Source: Acidobacteriota bacterium
GTDB taxonomy: Bacteria > Acidobacteriota > Vicinamibacteria > Vicinamibacterales > UBA823
Assembly: GCA_002730525.1 (NCBI GenBank)
Contig: PCAK01000043.1
Location: 24,161-88,160, forward strand
DNA length: 64,000 nt
Reading direction: 5' to 3'
Shown: piece after piece, positions 49,377-57,265 of the stretch
How positions within the stretch are numbered: position 1 is the first letter of the stretch
How the letters are laid out: every line of letters starts with the position of its first letter
Program-made: the position numbers and the translations under genes
The notes under the pieces: model-generated
Databases searched by the model: none
Seen by the model: only the letters and a program-made list of their open reading frames with translations
Told to the model about the DNA's origin: nothing

Positions 49377-52300
49377 ATGAAGCGGTGGCGAATATGGGTG
49401 TGCGGGCCACTCGCGGGACTCGGGGTTGCGTTAGCTCCGAGTTCCGCGGAAGCGCAGATCCCGTTCGGGGAGCAGCGGTACGAGTACGCCCTCTCGGACG
49501 TGCTCCCCGACGCCACCGTCTTCGACCGCGTCGAGACCTACTGGCGAGGCTACGCCTCCGCGGATCGCGTCGAACTCGTCGGCTACGTCCTTCTCACTGA
49601 CGATCTCGTCGACACCCCCGGGTATTCCGGAGAGACGATGAACACGCTGGTCGGCATGGATGCCGACGGCGCGATCACCGGCGTCAAGATCGTCCGGCAC
49701 TCCGAGCCGATCGTCCTGATCGGGCTTCCCGAAGCGACCATCCACGAGTTCACGAATCAGTATCCGGGGAAGCAGATCACCGACCGGATCCTCATCAGCC
49801 GGGAGCCGACTCCCGACTACGTGACGGTCGACGGCATCAGCGGCGCCACGGTGACCGCTGTCGCCGAGAACGCGACGATCCTCGAAGCGAGCCGCCTCGT
49901 CGGTCGGGCCGAGGGCATCGTGAGCGCGGCCCAGGTGCGCACCCGCCGGCCCTCGACTGCGTTTCAGCCGTACACGTGGCGCCGGCTCGCTTCCCGGGGC
50001 GCCATCGGCTCGATCACGATCGTGCCGGCGGAACTCGGGTTGACCGGCCCGGCCAATGCGGTGGACGTAAGGTTCGCGATCCTGGATCCGCCGAGCGTCG
50101 GACGCAACCTCGTCGGCGAGCGCTTCTACGACATCGTGCGAGCGCGGCTCGATCGGGACGGTGGCAGCGCGCTGTACATCGGCGGGTTTGGCGAGCTCTC
50201 GTTCAAGGGCGCCGGCTTCGCACGAGGCGGGATTTTCGATCGCTTCGTCCTCGAGCAGAGCGGCGATCTTGTCGTATTCCGGGACCTGGACTATCTCGCG
50301 CTGCCGATCGACGCCGCGGCGGGCGCTCCGAGCTTCCGCGAGGGAGGCGTCTTCTTCACCGACGACAGGTTCGATCCGACCCAGCCCTTCACCTTCCGGT
50401 TGACCGTGCCGTACCGCGTCCGCGACGAGCGGCGGTACGCCACGTTCGTGGCCGACTATCAGCTGCCCACCCGCTTCGTCGACGCCGATATGCCGTTCTG
50501 GGTCACCCGGTGGCAGGCGTCGTGGGTCGGCGCGACCTTCACCGCGTTGCTCCTCGGGGGCCTTCTCGCCGCGTTCACCTTGAGACTGCAGCTGCTACCC
50601 TACCGGAAGCTCTTGCGCCGATCGACCGCGCTGCTGGCGGCTGTCGGCCTCGGCATGCTACTGAAGGCGCAGCCGAGCACGACCCAGATCCTGACGCTGT
50701 TCGGCTCGGCCAGTCGGCTCGAGTTCCCCAGCGAAATTTTTCTTTCTGAACCGCTAATCTTTCTGCTCTGGCTCGTCACGGCCGGGACGCTCGTCGTCTG
50801 GGGCCGCGGCTTCTTTTGCGGCTGGGCCTGCCCCTACGGCGCACTCCTCGAGCTCCTGATCGGCGTTTGGGAAAAGGTGGCGCCCCCTGCACTGAGGAAA
50901 CGATTCGACGATTGGCGACCGCCCCGTTACCTGCATTACGGAAAGATCCTCGTGTTCACGTTCATCTTGGCTGTCTCGTTCGTCAGCCTGCCGCTCGCCG
51001 AAGCGATCAACGAGATCGAGCCGTTCAAGACCTTCGTCCTGAACCTCGATCGTCCCTGGACGTTCCTTCTGTACTTCGCCGCCGTCACGCTCATCTCGGT
51101 GCCGAGCTACCGGTTCTTCTGCCGCTTCCTCTGCCCGCTGGGCGGGGCACTGGCAATTCCGTCGATAAAGTCGCCGCTACTGCCGCTGCTTCGGTATGAA
51201 TCGTGCAACACGTGTAAGATCTGTGCGAAGGGATGCGAGCCGACGGCCATTTCCTTCGAGACCGGACGGATCAACTATCAGGAATGCTTGATGTGCTGGG
51301 ACTGCCAGGCGACTGGGACCGACGAGGCGGTTTGTCCGGAACTCATCGTGTCGAATCGTGAGCAGCGGCCCGTGCGGATGCTCGTGGGAAGCCTCGTCCT
51401 CGGCCTGCTCGCCTGGCCGGCGGTCGCACACGCCGACACGGTGCGGGTCCGTCCCGGAATGCTGGCCGATACGCTGGCGGAGGCCCAAGCCGGCGACGTC
51501 CTGCTCCTCGAGCCCGGGGTTCACGCGGGGCCGCTGCACATCGAGCGGACGGTCACGCTTCGAGGCGAAGCCGGTGCCATCGTCGACGGCGGGGGCACGG
51601 GTCACGCCGTCATCATCGATGCTCCAGGCGCGGCGATCGAGAACCTGACCATCCGTCACTGCCGCATCTCGGACGCATTCACCGATTCGGCCGTCTGGGT
51701 CGAGCAGGACTCGACCGGGGCGCGGGTCATCGGCAACACGATCGAAGCGTGCCGGTTCGGCATCTGGGTCCACGGCACCGCGGAAGCCGAAGTCGCGGGG
51801 AACCACGTCGTCGGGCTCCAGGAGGCCACGCAGAACGAGCGGGGCGATTGCATCCATCTTTGGGATGCGGACGGGATCCGGGTGACCGACAACGACCTCT
51901 CGTCGTGTCGCGACGGCATCTACATGGAGCTGACCAGCGAGGCGACCATCGACCGGAACCGGATCACCGACTCGCGCTACGCCATCCACACGATGTGGTG
52001 CGACGAGAGCCGGTATCGCGGAAACTACGCCCACGAGAACCTGGTCGGTCTCGCGCTCATGTTCTCGAAAGAGATCGAGGCGAAGCAGAACATCCTCCAC
52101 AACAATCGGACGCATGGCATCCTCTGGGTGCAGGTCACTTACGGGACCGCCGCGGACAACGTCGTCATCGGCAATACGAAGGGGTTGTTCGTCTACAACT
52201 CGCTGTACAACACGATCCGCGGCAACCTGGTGGCCCGGAACAACCTCGGCGGCCACTACTGGGGCGGCTCGGAAGAAAACGTGATGGAGGCGAACGCCTT

Positions 52301-52682
52301 CATCGAGAACGAGATTCAGGTGAAGTTCGTTGCCGCGAAGGATCAGACGTGGGTCGGCAACTACTGGAGCGACTACGGCGGGTGGGATCTCGACGACGAC
52401 GGCAGCGGCGAGGTCCCGTACCGGTCGAACACGCTCGTGGACGCGCTGCTCTATGCGCACCCCAGCGCGAAGTTCCTGCTGACCAGCCCGGCGTTTCAGG
52501 TCCTGGCGCTGGCCGAACGTGAGTTCCCCATCATCACCGTGCCCAAGATCGTAGACCCCTCGCCGCAGATGTCACCGTCGATGGCCGAGTGGGCGACGCT
52601 GCTGGCGCAGTACCCGGCCGCACCCGCGGAGTACTACCTGGAGATGGAAAAGCTCCCGCACATCCCGGGAGGCCAGCCGTGA
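49377..52682 (+). CDS. nosRD: NosR-NosD fusion protein
   Basis: One 1101-codon frame encodes two normally separate proteins. Residues 1-660 are NosR-like. They comprise a signal peptide, a periplasmic FMN domain with the covalent flavin motif DGISGAT (about 152-158), membrane helices with FCGWACP (about 480) and FCRFLCP (about 580), and two ferredoxin-type clusters, CNTCKICAKGC and CLMCWDC. Residues 668-1101 are NosD. They begin with a signal-like helix (LVGSLVLGLLAWPAVAHA), followed by parallel beta-helix repeats and the NYWSDYGGWDLDDDG C-terminal region. No stop separates them; Met 668 (51378) could start NosD alone but has a weak ribosome site. NosR passes electrons to NosZ and NosD acts with NosFY in CuZ assembly. 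Topology allows fusion: cytoplasmic Fe-S domain, one helix, periplasmic NosD. Confidence 0.93.
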   Translation: MKRWRIWVCGPLAGLGVALAPSSAEAQIPFGEQRYEYALSDVLPDATVFDRVETYWRGYASADRVELVGYVLLTDDLVDTPGYSGETMNTLVGMDADGAITGVKIVRHSEPIVLIGLPEATIHEFTNQYPGKQITDRILISREPTPDYVTVDGISGATVTAVAENATILEASRLVGRAEGIVSAAQVRTRRPSTAFQPYTWRRLASRGAIGSITIVPAELGLTGPANAVDVRFAILDPPSVGRNLVGERFYDIVRARLDRDGGSALYIGGFGELSFKGAGFARGGIFDRFVLEQSGDLVVFRDLDYLALPIDAAAGAPSFREGGVFFTDDRFDPTQPFTFRLTVPYRVRDERRYATFVADYQLPTRFVDADMPFWVTRWQASWVGATFTALLLGGLLAAFTLRLQLLPYRKLLRRSTALLAAVGLGMLLKAQPSTTQILTLFGSASRLEFPSEIFLSEPLIFLLWLVTAGTLVVWGRGFFCGWACPYGALLELLIGVWEKVAPPALRKRFDDWRPPRYLHYGKILVFTFILAVSFVSLPLAEAINEIEPFKTFVLNLDRPWTFLLYFAAVTLISVPSYRFFCRFLCPLGGALAIPSIKSPLLPLLRYESCNTCKICAKGCEPTAISFETGRINYQECLMCWDCQATGTDEAVCPELIVSNREQRPVRMLVGSLVLGLLAWPAVAHADTVRVRPGMLADTLAEAQAGDVLLLEPGVHAGPLHIERTVTLRGEAGAIVDGGGTGHAVIIDAPGAAIENLTIRHCRISDAFTDSAVWVEQDSTGARVIGNTIEACRFGIWVHGTAEAEVAGNHVVGLQEATQNERGDCIHLWDADGIRVTDNDLSSCRDGIYMELTSEATIDRNRITDSRYAIHTMWCDESRYRGNYAHENLVGLALMFSKEIEAKQNILHNNRTHGILWVQVTYGTAADNVVIGNTKGLFVYNSLYNTIRGNLVARNNLGGHYWGGSEENVMEANAFIENEIQVKFVAAKDQTWVGNYWSDYGGWDLDDDGSGEVPYRSNTLVDALLYAHPSAKFLLTSPAFQVLALAEREFPIITVPKIVDPSPQMSPSMAEWATLLAQYPAAPAEYYLEMEKLPHIPGGQP

Positions 52683-53569
52683 TCCAACTCGAGGGCGTCG
52701 CCAAGCGGTTCGGCGAGATCGAGGCGCTCGCGGCACTCGACCTCGAGATTCGCGATGGCGAGTGGCTCGGCGTTCTCGGCCGAAACGGCTCCGGGAAGAC
52801 CTCGCTGCTTCGGATCCTGGTCGGGTTGTCGCAGCCGTCGAGCGGCAAGATCCTGTTCGACGGTCAAGAGCCGGACACCGAGGCCTGGCGCCGGGTGCAC
52901 CGAACGCTCGGGTTCATGCCCGAACGGGTCTCGTTCTTCGAGCATCTGACGGGCGAGAAGACACTCCGATATTTCGCCCGACTGAAAGGCGTCGCCCAGC
53001 ACGAAGTCGCACCGCTGCTGGCGCAGGTGGGCCTGACCGCAGCCGCGGGGCGCAAGCTCGGCGGCTATTCGAAGGGGATGCTTCAGCGGCTGAATCTCGC
53101 CCAGGCACTCCTGGGCGATCCTCGCATGTTGGTCGTGGACGAGCCGATCGAGGGGCTCGACGCGGACGGGGCCAGGGAGTTCTTCGAGATCCTGAAGCGC
53201 GTCGAGGGCCGGACCGTCATCATGTCTTCCCACCGGGTCGGCATGATGTCGCGCTACATGGACCGTGTCTGCGTGCTGAACGCCGGGCGCGTCGTGGCCC
53301 TGGGCACCGAAAGCGACCTTCACCAGACGCTCGACCTGCCGGTCCGCGTCACGCTGCAGCCGTCGGTCGAGTCGAATGGCCATCTGGCAACAGCGCTCGA
53401 GCGGCTCGAGATCGGGTCGGTCGCGAACCGTAACGGCATCGTCGTCGTCAGCGTGTCGCAGCGCGACAAGATTCGATTCCTGGCCAGCCTGCAATCGCTC
53501 GAAGCGTCGATCGACAATGTTCGGATCGAGGAGCCATCGCTCGAGGAGGTGCTGCGTGAGACGCACTGA
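52679..53569 (+). CDS. nosF: NosF, ATPase of the CuZ maturation ABC transporter
   Basis: A 296-residue ABC ATPase that works with NosY and NosD to supply sulfur for the CuZ centre. Walker A is GRNGSGKTSL, the signature is GGYSKGMLQRL, Walker B is MLVVDEPIEGLD and the H-loop is MSSHRVG. GTG 52679 overlaps the nosRD stop (GTGA) with GGGAGG upstream; the frame extends back to 52589 inside nosD. The C-terminal 80 residues are the usual regulatory extension. Confidence 0.93.
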   Translation: MIQLEGVAKRFGEIEALAALDLEIRDGEWLGVLGRNGSGKTSLLRILVGLSQPSSGKILFDGQEPDTEAWRRVHRTLGFMPERVSFFEHLTGEKTLRYFARLKGVAQHEVAPLLAQVGLTAAAGRKLGGYSKGMLQRLNLAQALLGDPRMLVVDEPIEGLDADGAREFFEILKRVEGRTVIMSSHRVGMMSRYMDRVCVLNAGRVVALGTESDLHQTLDLPVRVTLQPSVESNGHLATALERLEIGSVANRNGIVVVSVSQRDKIRFLASLQSLEASIDNVRIEEPSLEEVLRETH

Positions 53570-54389
53570 CGCCATCTGGGCGATTGCGTTCGAGGAGTTG
53601 TCCGATCGGCTGCGCAGCCGATGGATCTGGACGGTCAGCGGCCTCGTCCTGGTGACCTCGCTCGCCATTACCTTTCTGGGCACGGCGCCGGTCGGCGTCG
53701 TGGGCGCCTCCGGCTCCGGTGCGGTCATGGCCAGCCTGCTCAACCTGGCGGTCTATCTGGTACCGCTGCTGGCGCTCGTGATGGGCGCGGGCGTCATCAT
53801 CGACGAGAAACGACGCGGCGTGCTCGATCTGATCCTGGCCTACCCGGTATCGTCGAGCGAATACTTCGTCGGCACGTTCGTCGGCTACGCCGCGGCGCTC
53901 TCCATCGCCCTCGTATCGAGCTTCGTGCCGACGGGTATCGTGCTGTCGGTGACGACCGGCGTCAACACGGGCGAGTTTGTTCGACTGCTCCTGCTCGTCC
54001 TGGCACTAGGCACGGTCTTTCTAGCGCTGTCGTTTCTCGTCTCGATTCTGTCGCGCGATCACGCGCGGGGCATCGCAGTGTCGGTGCTCGTCTGGATTCT
54101 CGCGGTCTTCGTCTTCGACCTGGCCCTCGTCGGCGGGCTGATGATCTATCCCGGAGACGTGCCGCTGGCGCTCTTCGGGTCCGCGCTCTTGCTCAACCCC
54201 ACCGATATCTTCCGGCTGCTCGCATTCTCCTGGGTGGGCAGCGCCGCCTCGCCGCTCGGACTGGCGACGGTGGCGCCACCCATATCGTCGGCGGTACTCG
54301 TTGTCGCGCTCGGCATCTGGACCGGCGCGGCCCTCCTCGTTAGCCATCATCTCTTCATAAAACGCCTAGCCACGGACAGACTCGTATGA
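53556..54389 (+). CDS. nosY: NosY, membrane permease of the CuZ maturation transporter
   Basis: A 277-residue ABC-2-type permease with six hydrophobic helices. It has the NosY-like start AIAFEELSDRLRSRW, and VIIDEKRRGVLDLILAYPVSSSEYF is typical of the family. GTG 53556 overlaps nosF by 14 bp, with GAGGAGG 6-7 nt upstream. It anchors NosF and bridges to NosD. Confidence 0.92.
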   Translation: MRRTDAIWAIAFEELSDRLRSRWIWTVSGLVLVTSLAITFLGTAPVGVVGASGSGAVMASLLNLAVYLVPLLALVMGAGVIIDEKRRGVLDLILAYPVSSSEYFVGTFVGYAAALSIALVSSFVPTGIVLSVTTGVNTGEFVRLLLLVLALGTVFLALSFLVSILSRDHARGIAVSVLVWILAVFVFDLALVGGLMIYPGDVPLALFGSALLLNPTDIFRLLAFSWVGSAASPLGLATVAPPISSAVLVVALGIWTGAALLVSHHLFIKRLATDRLV

Positions 54390-55054
54390 CTACACACAAG
54401 CCCACGCTGCTCTCGATGTTGGTATTCGTCGTCGCCTTGCTCGCCACCGGAACCACGGCTTTCGCCGGCGCGAAACTGACTGGACGCGTCGTCATGCCGG
54501 CCGGCTCCGGCCCCGCCGTCGTCTTCCTGCAAGGGGTCGCCGGGGAGACGCTCCCCAACCGCGATACGGTCATCACGCATGGGGCGGATGGATCGTTCGA
54601 ACCAGCCGTCGCCGTCGGGTTCGTCGGCAACGAGCTCATCTTCAAGAACGAGGACGACACGCTGCACACGACGCACCTCTATCTCCACCTGGCGTATCAA
54701 CGGGAGATCTCGGGGCGCCCGCTTCGCAACGGCGCCACGCTCTACAACATCGCGTTGCCGCTGCAGGGCATGGAGGTGCGGCGGCCGATCAAGCAGTACT
54801 TCGAGTTCACCGATCAGACCGGCATCATCGATGTCCGCTGCAATCCACACCCGGACGAAGCGGCCACGCTGCTCGTCTTCGACCATCCCTACGCCGCCAT
54901 CTCGGCGGCGAACGGCGCGTTCACGATTCCCGACGTGCCGGCCGGCACGCACGAAGTCTGGGTCTGGCACGACGGTGAAGCATCGCTCTGGCGTACCGTC
55001 GAGGTCGGCGCGTCCGGCGCGACCGAGGTGACGGTGGAGGTCGGCGCTGAATGA
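54386..55054 (+). CDS. Exported cupredoxin-like protein with carboxypeptidase-regulatory-like domain
   Basis: A 222-residue periplasmic protein. The signal peptide is SMLVFVVALLATGTTAFAGA. The middle has cupredoxin-type copper ligands: His in FKNEDDTLHTTHLY and Cys/His in DVRCNPHPDEAA, without an obvious axial Met. The C-terminal 65 residues (FTIPDVPAGTHEVWVWHD) are a carboxypeptidase-regulatory-like beta sandwich. ATGA overlap with nosY ties it to NosZ maturation. It may carry electrons or copper to NosZ (inference). It is not a classical nos gene. Confidence 0.8.
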   Translation: MTTHKPTLLSMLVFVVALLATGTTAFAGAKLTGRVVMPAGSGPAVVFLQGVAGETLPNRDTVITHGADGSFEPAVAVGFVGNELIFKNEDDTLHTTHLYLHLAYQREISGRPLRNGATLYNIALPLQGMEVRRPIKQYFEFTDQTGIIDVRCNPHPDEAATLLVFDHPYAAISAANGAFTIPDVPAGTHEVWVWHDGEASLWRTVEVGASGATEVTVEVGAE

Positions 55055-55596
55055 AGCTTGTCGTCGCAGTGACGACGGTCGCCGCACTCGGGGCGGCGCT
55101 CGGACCGGCCGATCTGCCGCCGTTCGCCTTCGAGAACTACGATGGCCGTTCGATCACGAGCGCCACGTTCGAAGGCAAGACGACGATCGTCGTCCCGACC
55201 TACGCCAAGTGCGTCTTCGCCTGCCCAATGGTCACGTTCCTCCTGACCGAGTTGGACCGGCAGATCGGGTCACCCGAGACGGTCCAGTACCTGCATCTGT
55301 CGATTCAGCCGGATGAGGATACGGCCGAGGAGATCCTGAGCCACTTCGACGATCACGAAATCGACCGTGCGGACCGGCGCTGGCTGTTCGCGAACGGCCC
55401 CGCGAGTCGGATCGAGCAATTTCTCGACGACACGGGCATCGAGATCGCGCGCACACCGGTCGAGGGCGGCGAGGTGATCGAGCACACGATCAGGGTCTGG
55501 GTCGTCGGCCCCGATGGTCGGACCCGAGCCGAATTTGACACCTACTTCTGGAACGACGAGGAGATGGACGATGCACTTCGCAGCCCTGGAACATAG
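55051..55596 (+). CDS. SCO1/SenC-family copper chaperone
   Basis: A 181-residue exported thioredoxin-fold protein. The copper-binding CxxxC is in YAKCVFACPM (about residues 52-61) and the conserved His is in VIEHTIRV near the C-terminus. The N-terminal segment is a signal or anchor. SCO proteins metallate CuA centres. Here, coupled by overlaps on both sides in the nos operon and with no nosL seen, it probably loads CuA (or supplies copper) to NosZ. Confidence 0.88.
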   Translation: MKLVVAVTTVAALGAALGPADLPPFAFENYDGRSITSATFEGKTTIVVPTYAKCVFACPMVTFLLTELDRQIGSPETVQYLHLSIQPDEDTAEEILSHFDDHEIDRADRRWLFANGPASRIEQFLDDTGIEIARTPVEGGEVIEHTIRVWVVGPDGRTRAEFDTYFWNDEEMDDALRSPGT

Positions 55597-56623
55597 CCGG
55601 CGCGACTTCATTAGAGCCGCCGGACTTGGGAGCGCCGCACTGCTGACGTCCGGACTGCGGCCGCTGTCGGCCGCGGCCTACGATCCGGCCGACTGCCGCC
55701 TCATGGAGTTCGATGTCAGCTACCGCACCGAGATCGCCAGCCTGCCGCGCGACGCCAAAGATGTGCAGATCTGGATGCCGCTGCCGTCGAGCGACCACGC
55801 GCAGCAGATCACGGGCCTCGACATCGTCAGTCCGCTGCCGTACGACGTCACGCGCGAGGCACGATTCGGCGCCAAGATGCTCCACGTTCGGGCGGAACCG
55901 CACTCGGCCCCGTTCGCCGTGGAAGCGCGCTATCGGGTCACGCGCGGGCAGGTCGGCATCCAGCCCGGCTCGCTGCCCGAGAACGAGCGGTCGAAGTATC
56001 TCCAGCTCACGAACACGGTTCGGACGACACCCGAGATCGATATGTTCACCGAGGAGATCGTCGGCGGCGAGACTGACCCGTACGAGATCGGGCGTCTGGT
56101 GTTCGACGGCATCCGCGAGATCCTCTTCTACGACAGCAGCATCCCCGGCTGCGGCACCGGCGACACCGCGTGGATCATGCGCCATAAGCGCGGCAAGTGC
56201 GACGACTACCACGCGCTGTTCATGGCGATGATGGTCTCGCGCGGCGTCCCGGTTCGCTGGGAGCAGGGCTTCCCGCTGCCCTATCCGGAGGGCGGCGCGG
56301 CCGAGGGCGGCCAACTCGAGGGCGACTGCACCGGAGCGCACTGCTGGACGAGTTTCTACGCGCCCGATCACGGCTGGGTGCCGGTCGACGTCTCCGAGGG
56401 GGACAAGCTCGAGAGCGGCGGCGAGTTCTACTTCGGCCGGCTGTCGCCGAACCGGTTCCAGGTCTCGGTCGGACGCTCGGTCGTCCTCAACCCGGCGCAG
56501 GGCGGCGACCCGCTCTCGAGCTTCGCCTTCGCCTATGCCGAATCGGACGGTATCCCTCTCATCTACGCGCTGAACTACGAGAACATCATCAAGTACACCG
56601 TCGGGCGCGTGGAGATGGCTTAG
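55571..56623 (+). CDS. Tat-exported transglutaminase-like protein
   Basis: A 350-residue protein. The N-terminus HSRRDFIRAAGLGSAALL is a twin-arginine signal. A transglutaminase-like domain carries Cys in GKCDDYHALF, His in GAHCWTSFYAP and Asp in PVDVSEGDK, a complete triad. The start ATG 55571 overlaps the SCO gene by 26 bp with a GAGGAG site, so it belongs to the nos transcript. Its role is unknown; Tat export suggests folding in the cytoplasm before transport. Confidence 0.85.
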   Translation: MHFAALEHSRRDFIRAAGLGSAALLTSGLRPLSAAAYDPADCRLMEFDVSYRTEIASLPRDAKDVQIWMPLPSSDHAQQITGLDIVSPLPYDVTREARFGAKMLHVRAEPHSAPFAVEARYRVTRGQVGIQPGSLPENERSKYLQLTNTVRTTPEIDMFTEEIVGGETDPYEIGRLVFDGIREILFYDSSIPGCGTGDTAWIMRHKRGKCDDYHALFMAMMVSRGVPVRWEQGFPLPYPEGGAAEGGQLEGDCTGAHCWTSFYAPDHGWVPVDVSEGDKLESGGEFYFGRLSPNRFQVSVGRSVVLNPAQGGDPLSSFAFAYAESDGIPLIYALNYENIIKYTVGRVEMA

Positions 56624-56641
56624 GACTGAGGCGAGGTGAAC

Positions 56642-57157
56642 ATGCGTTCTCGACGGAAGCAAGTCGCGGCCACCGTCCTTCTCCTGACGGCGCTCACCTT
56701 CCCGGGCGGTGCCGCCGCGCAGGAGATCGCGGAAGTGGGTCAGCCGCCGCCGCTCTTCGCCCTGCCCGACGAGAACGGCGACGTGCATGCGCTCGAAGAT
56801 CTAATCGGGCAGCCGATCATCCTCTACTTCACGCACAACATGTGCCACTACTGCACGCAGGTGATCGCCTTCCTCAAGCGAGCCCACGCGGAGTACGAGG
56901 GCACCGACCTGGCCATCGTGACGTTGAACGTCTGGGCGGACGACGGTCGGCTGATCAGCCGCTACAAGGAAGCCTACGAATTGCCGTTCGACATGCTCGC
57001 CGGCAAGGACGTGGATCTGCTGCGGAACTACGAGGTGAATTACGTCCCGATCATCATCTTCATCGATCGGGACGGAACGATTCGCTACCTCTACGAGCAC
57101 TACGTCCTGCAGGAAGATTTCGAGCGGAGCACGGCCGAGATCGTCGCTGGCGGGTGA
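56642..57157 (+). CDS. TlpA/ResA-like periplasmic thioredoxin
   Basis: A 171-residue exported redoxin. The signal peptide is TVLLLTALTFPGGAAAQE. Its active site is THNMCHYCTQV (CHYC), preceded by FALPDENGDVHAL and followed by the cis-Pro region NYVPIIIFIDRDG. ATG 56642 has GCGAGG 5 nt upstream; GTG 56636 is possible. It is the last gene of the nos operon. It could keep CuA, SCO or heme-site cysteines reduced during assembly (inference). Confidence 0.86.
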   Translation: MRSRRKQVAATVLLLTALTFPGGAAAQEIAEVGQPPPLFALPDENGDVHALEDLIGQPIILYFTHNMCHYCTQVIAFLKRAHAEYEGTDLAIVTLNVWADDGRLISRYKEAYELPFDMLAGKDVDLLRNYEVNYVPIIIFIDRDGTIRYLYEHYVLQEDFERSTAEIVAGG

Positions 57158-57164
57158 TGCTGGC

Positions 57165-57194
57165 GCGGGCGGTTACGCTCCCGCCACCGCCCGC
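57165..57194 (+). terminator. Hairpin ending the nos operon
   Basis: GCGGGCGG (57165-57172) and CCGCCCGC (57187-57194) form an 8-bp perfect stem with a 14-nt loop, 8 bp after the TlpA-like stop. There is no T-run. The next gene has its own ribosome site and leader. Confidence 0.5.
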
Positions 57195-57265
57195 CACGCT
57201 GTGCTACCATCGCGCCCTCACGCCGATCCGATTCTGACCGTGCACGACAAGCAAGGAGTGGTGTC

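Noticed and set aside
51177..52460. 427-codon frame antisense to the NosD part of the fusion
   Set aside because: Shadow of a strongly supported NosD beta-helix; no domain recognisable.
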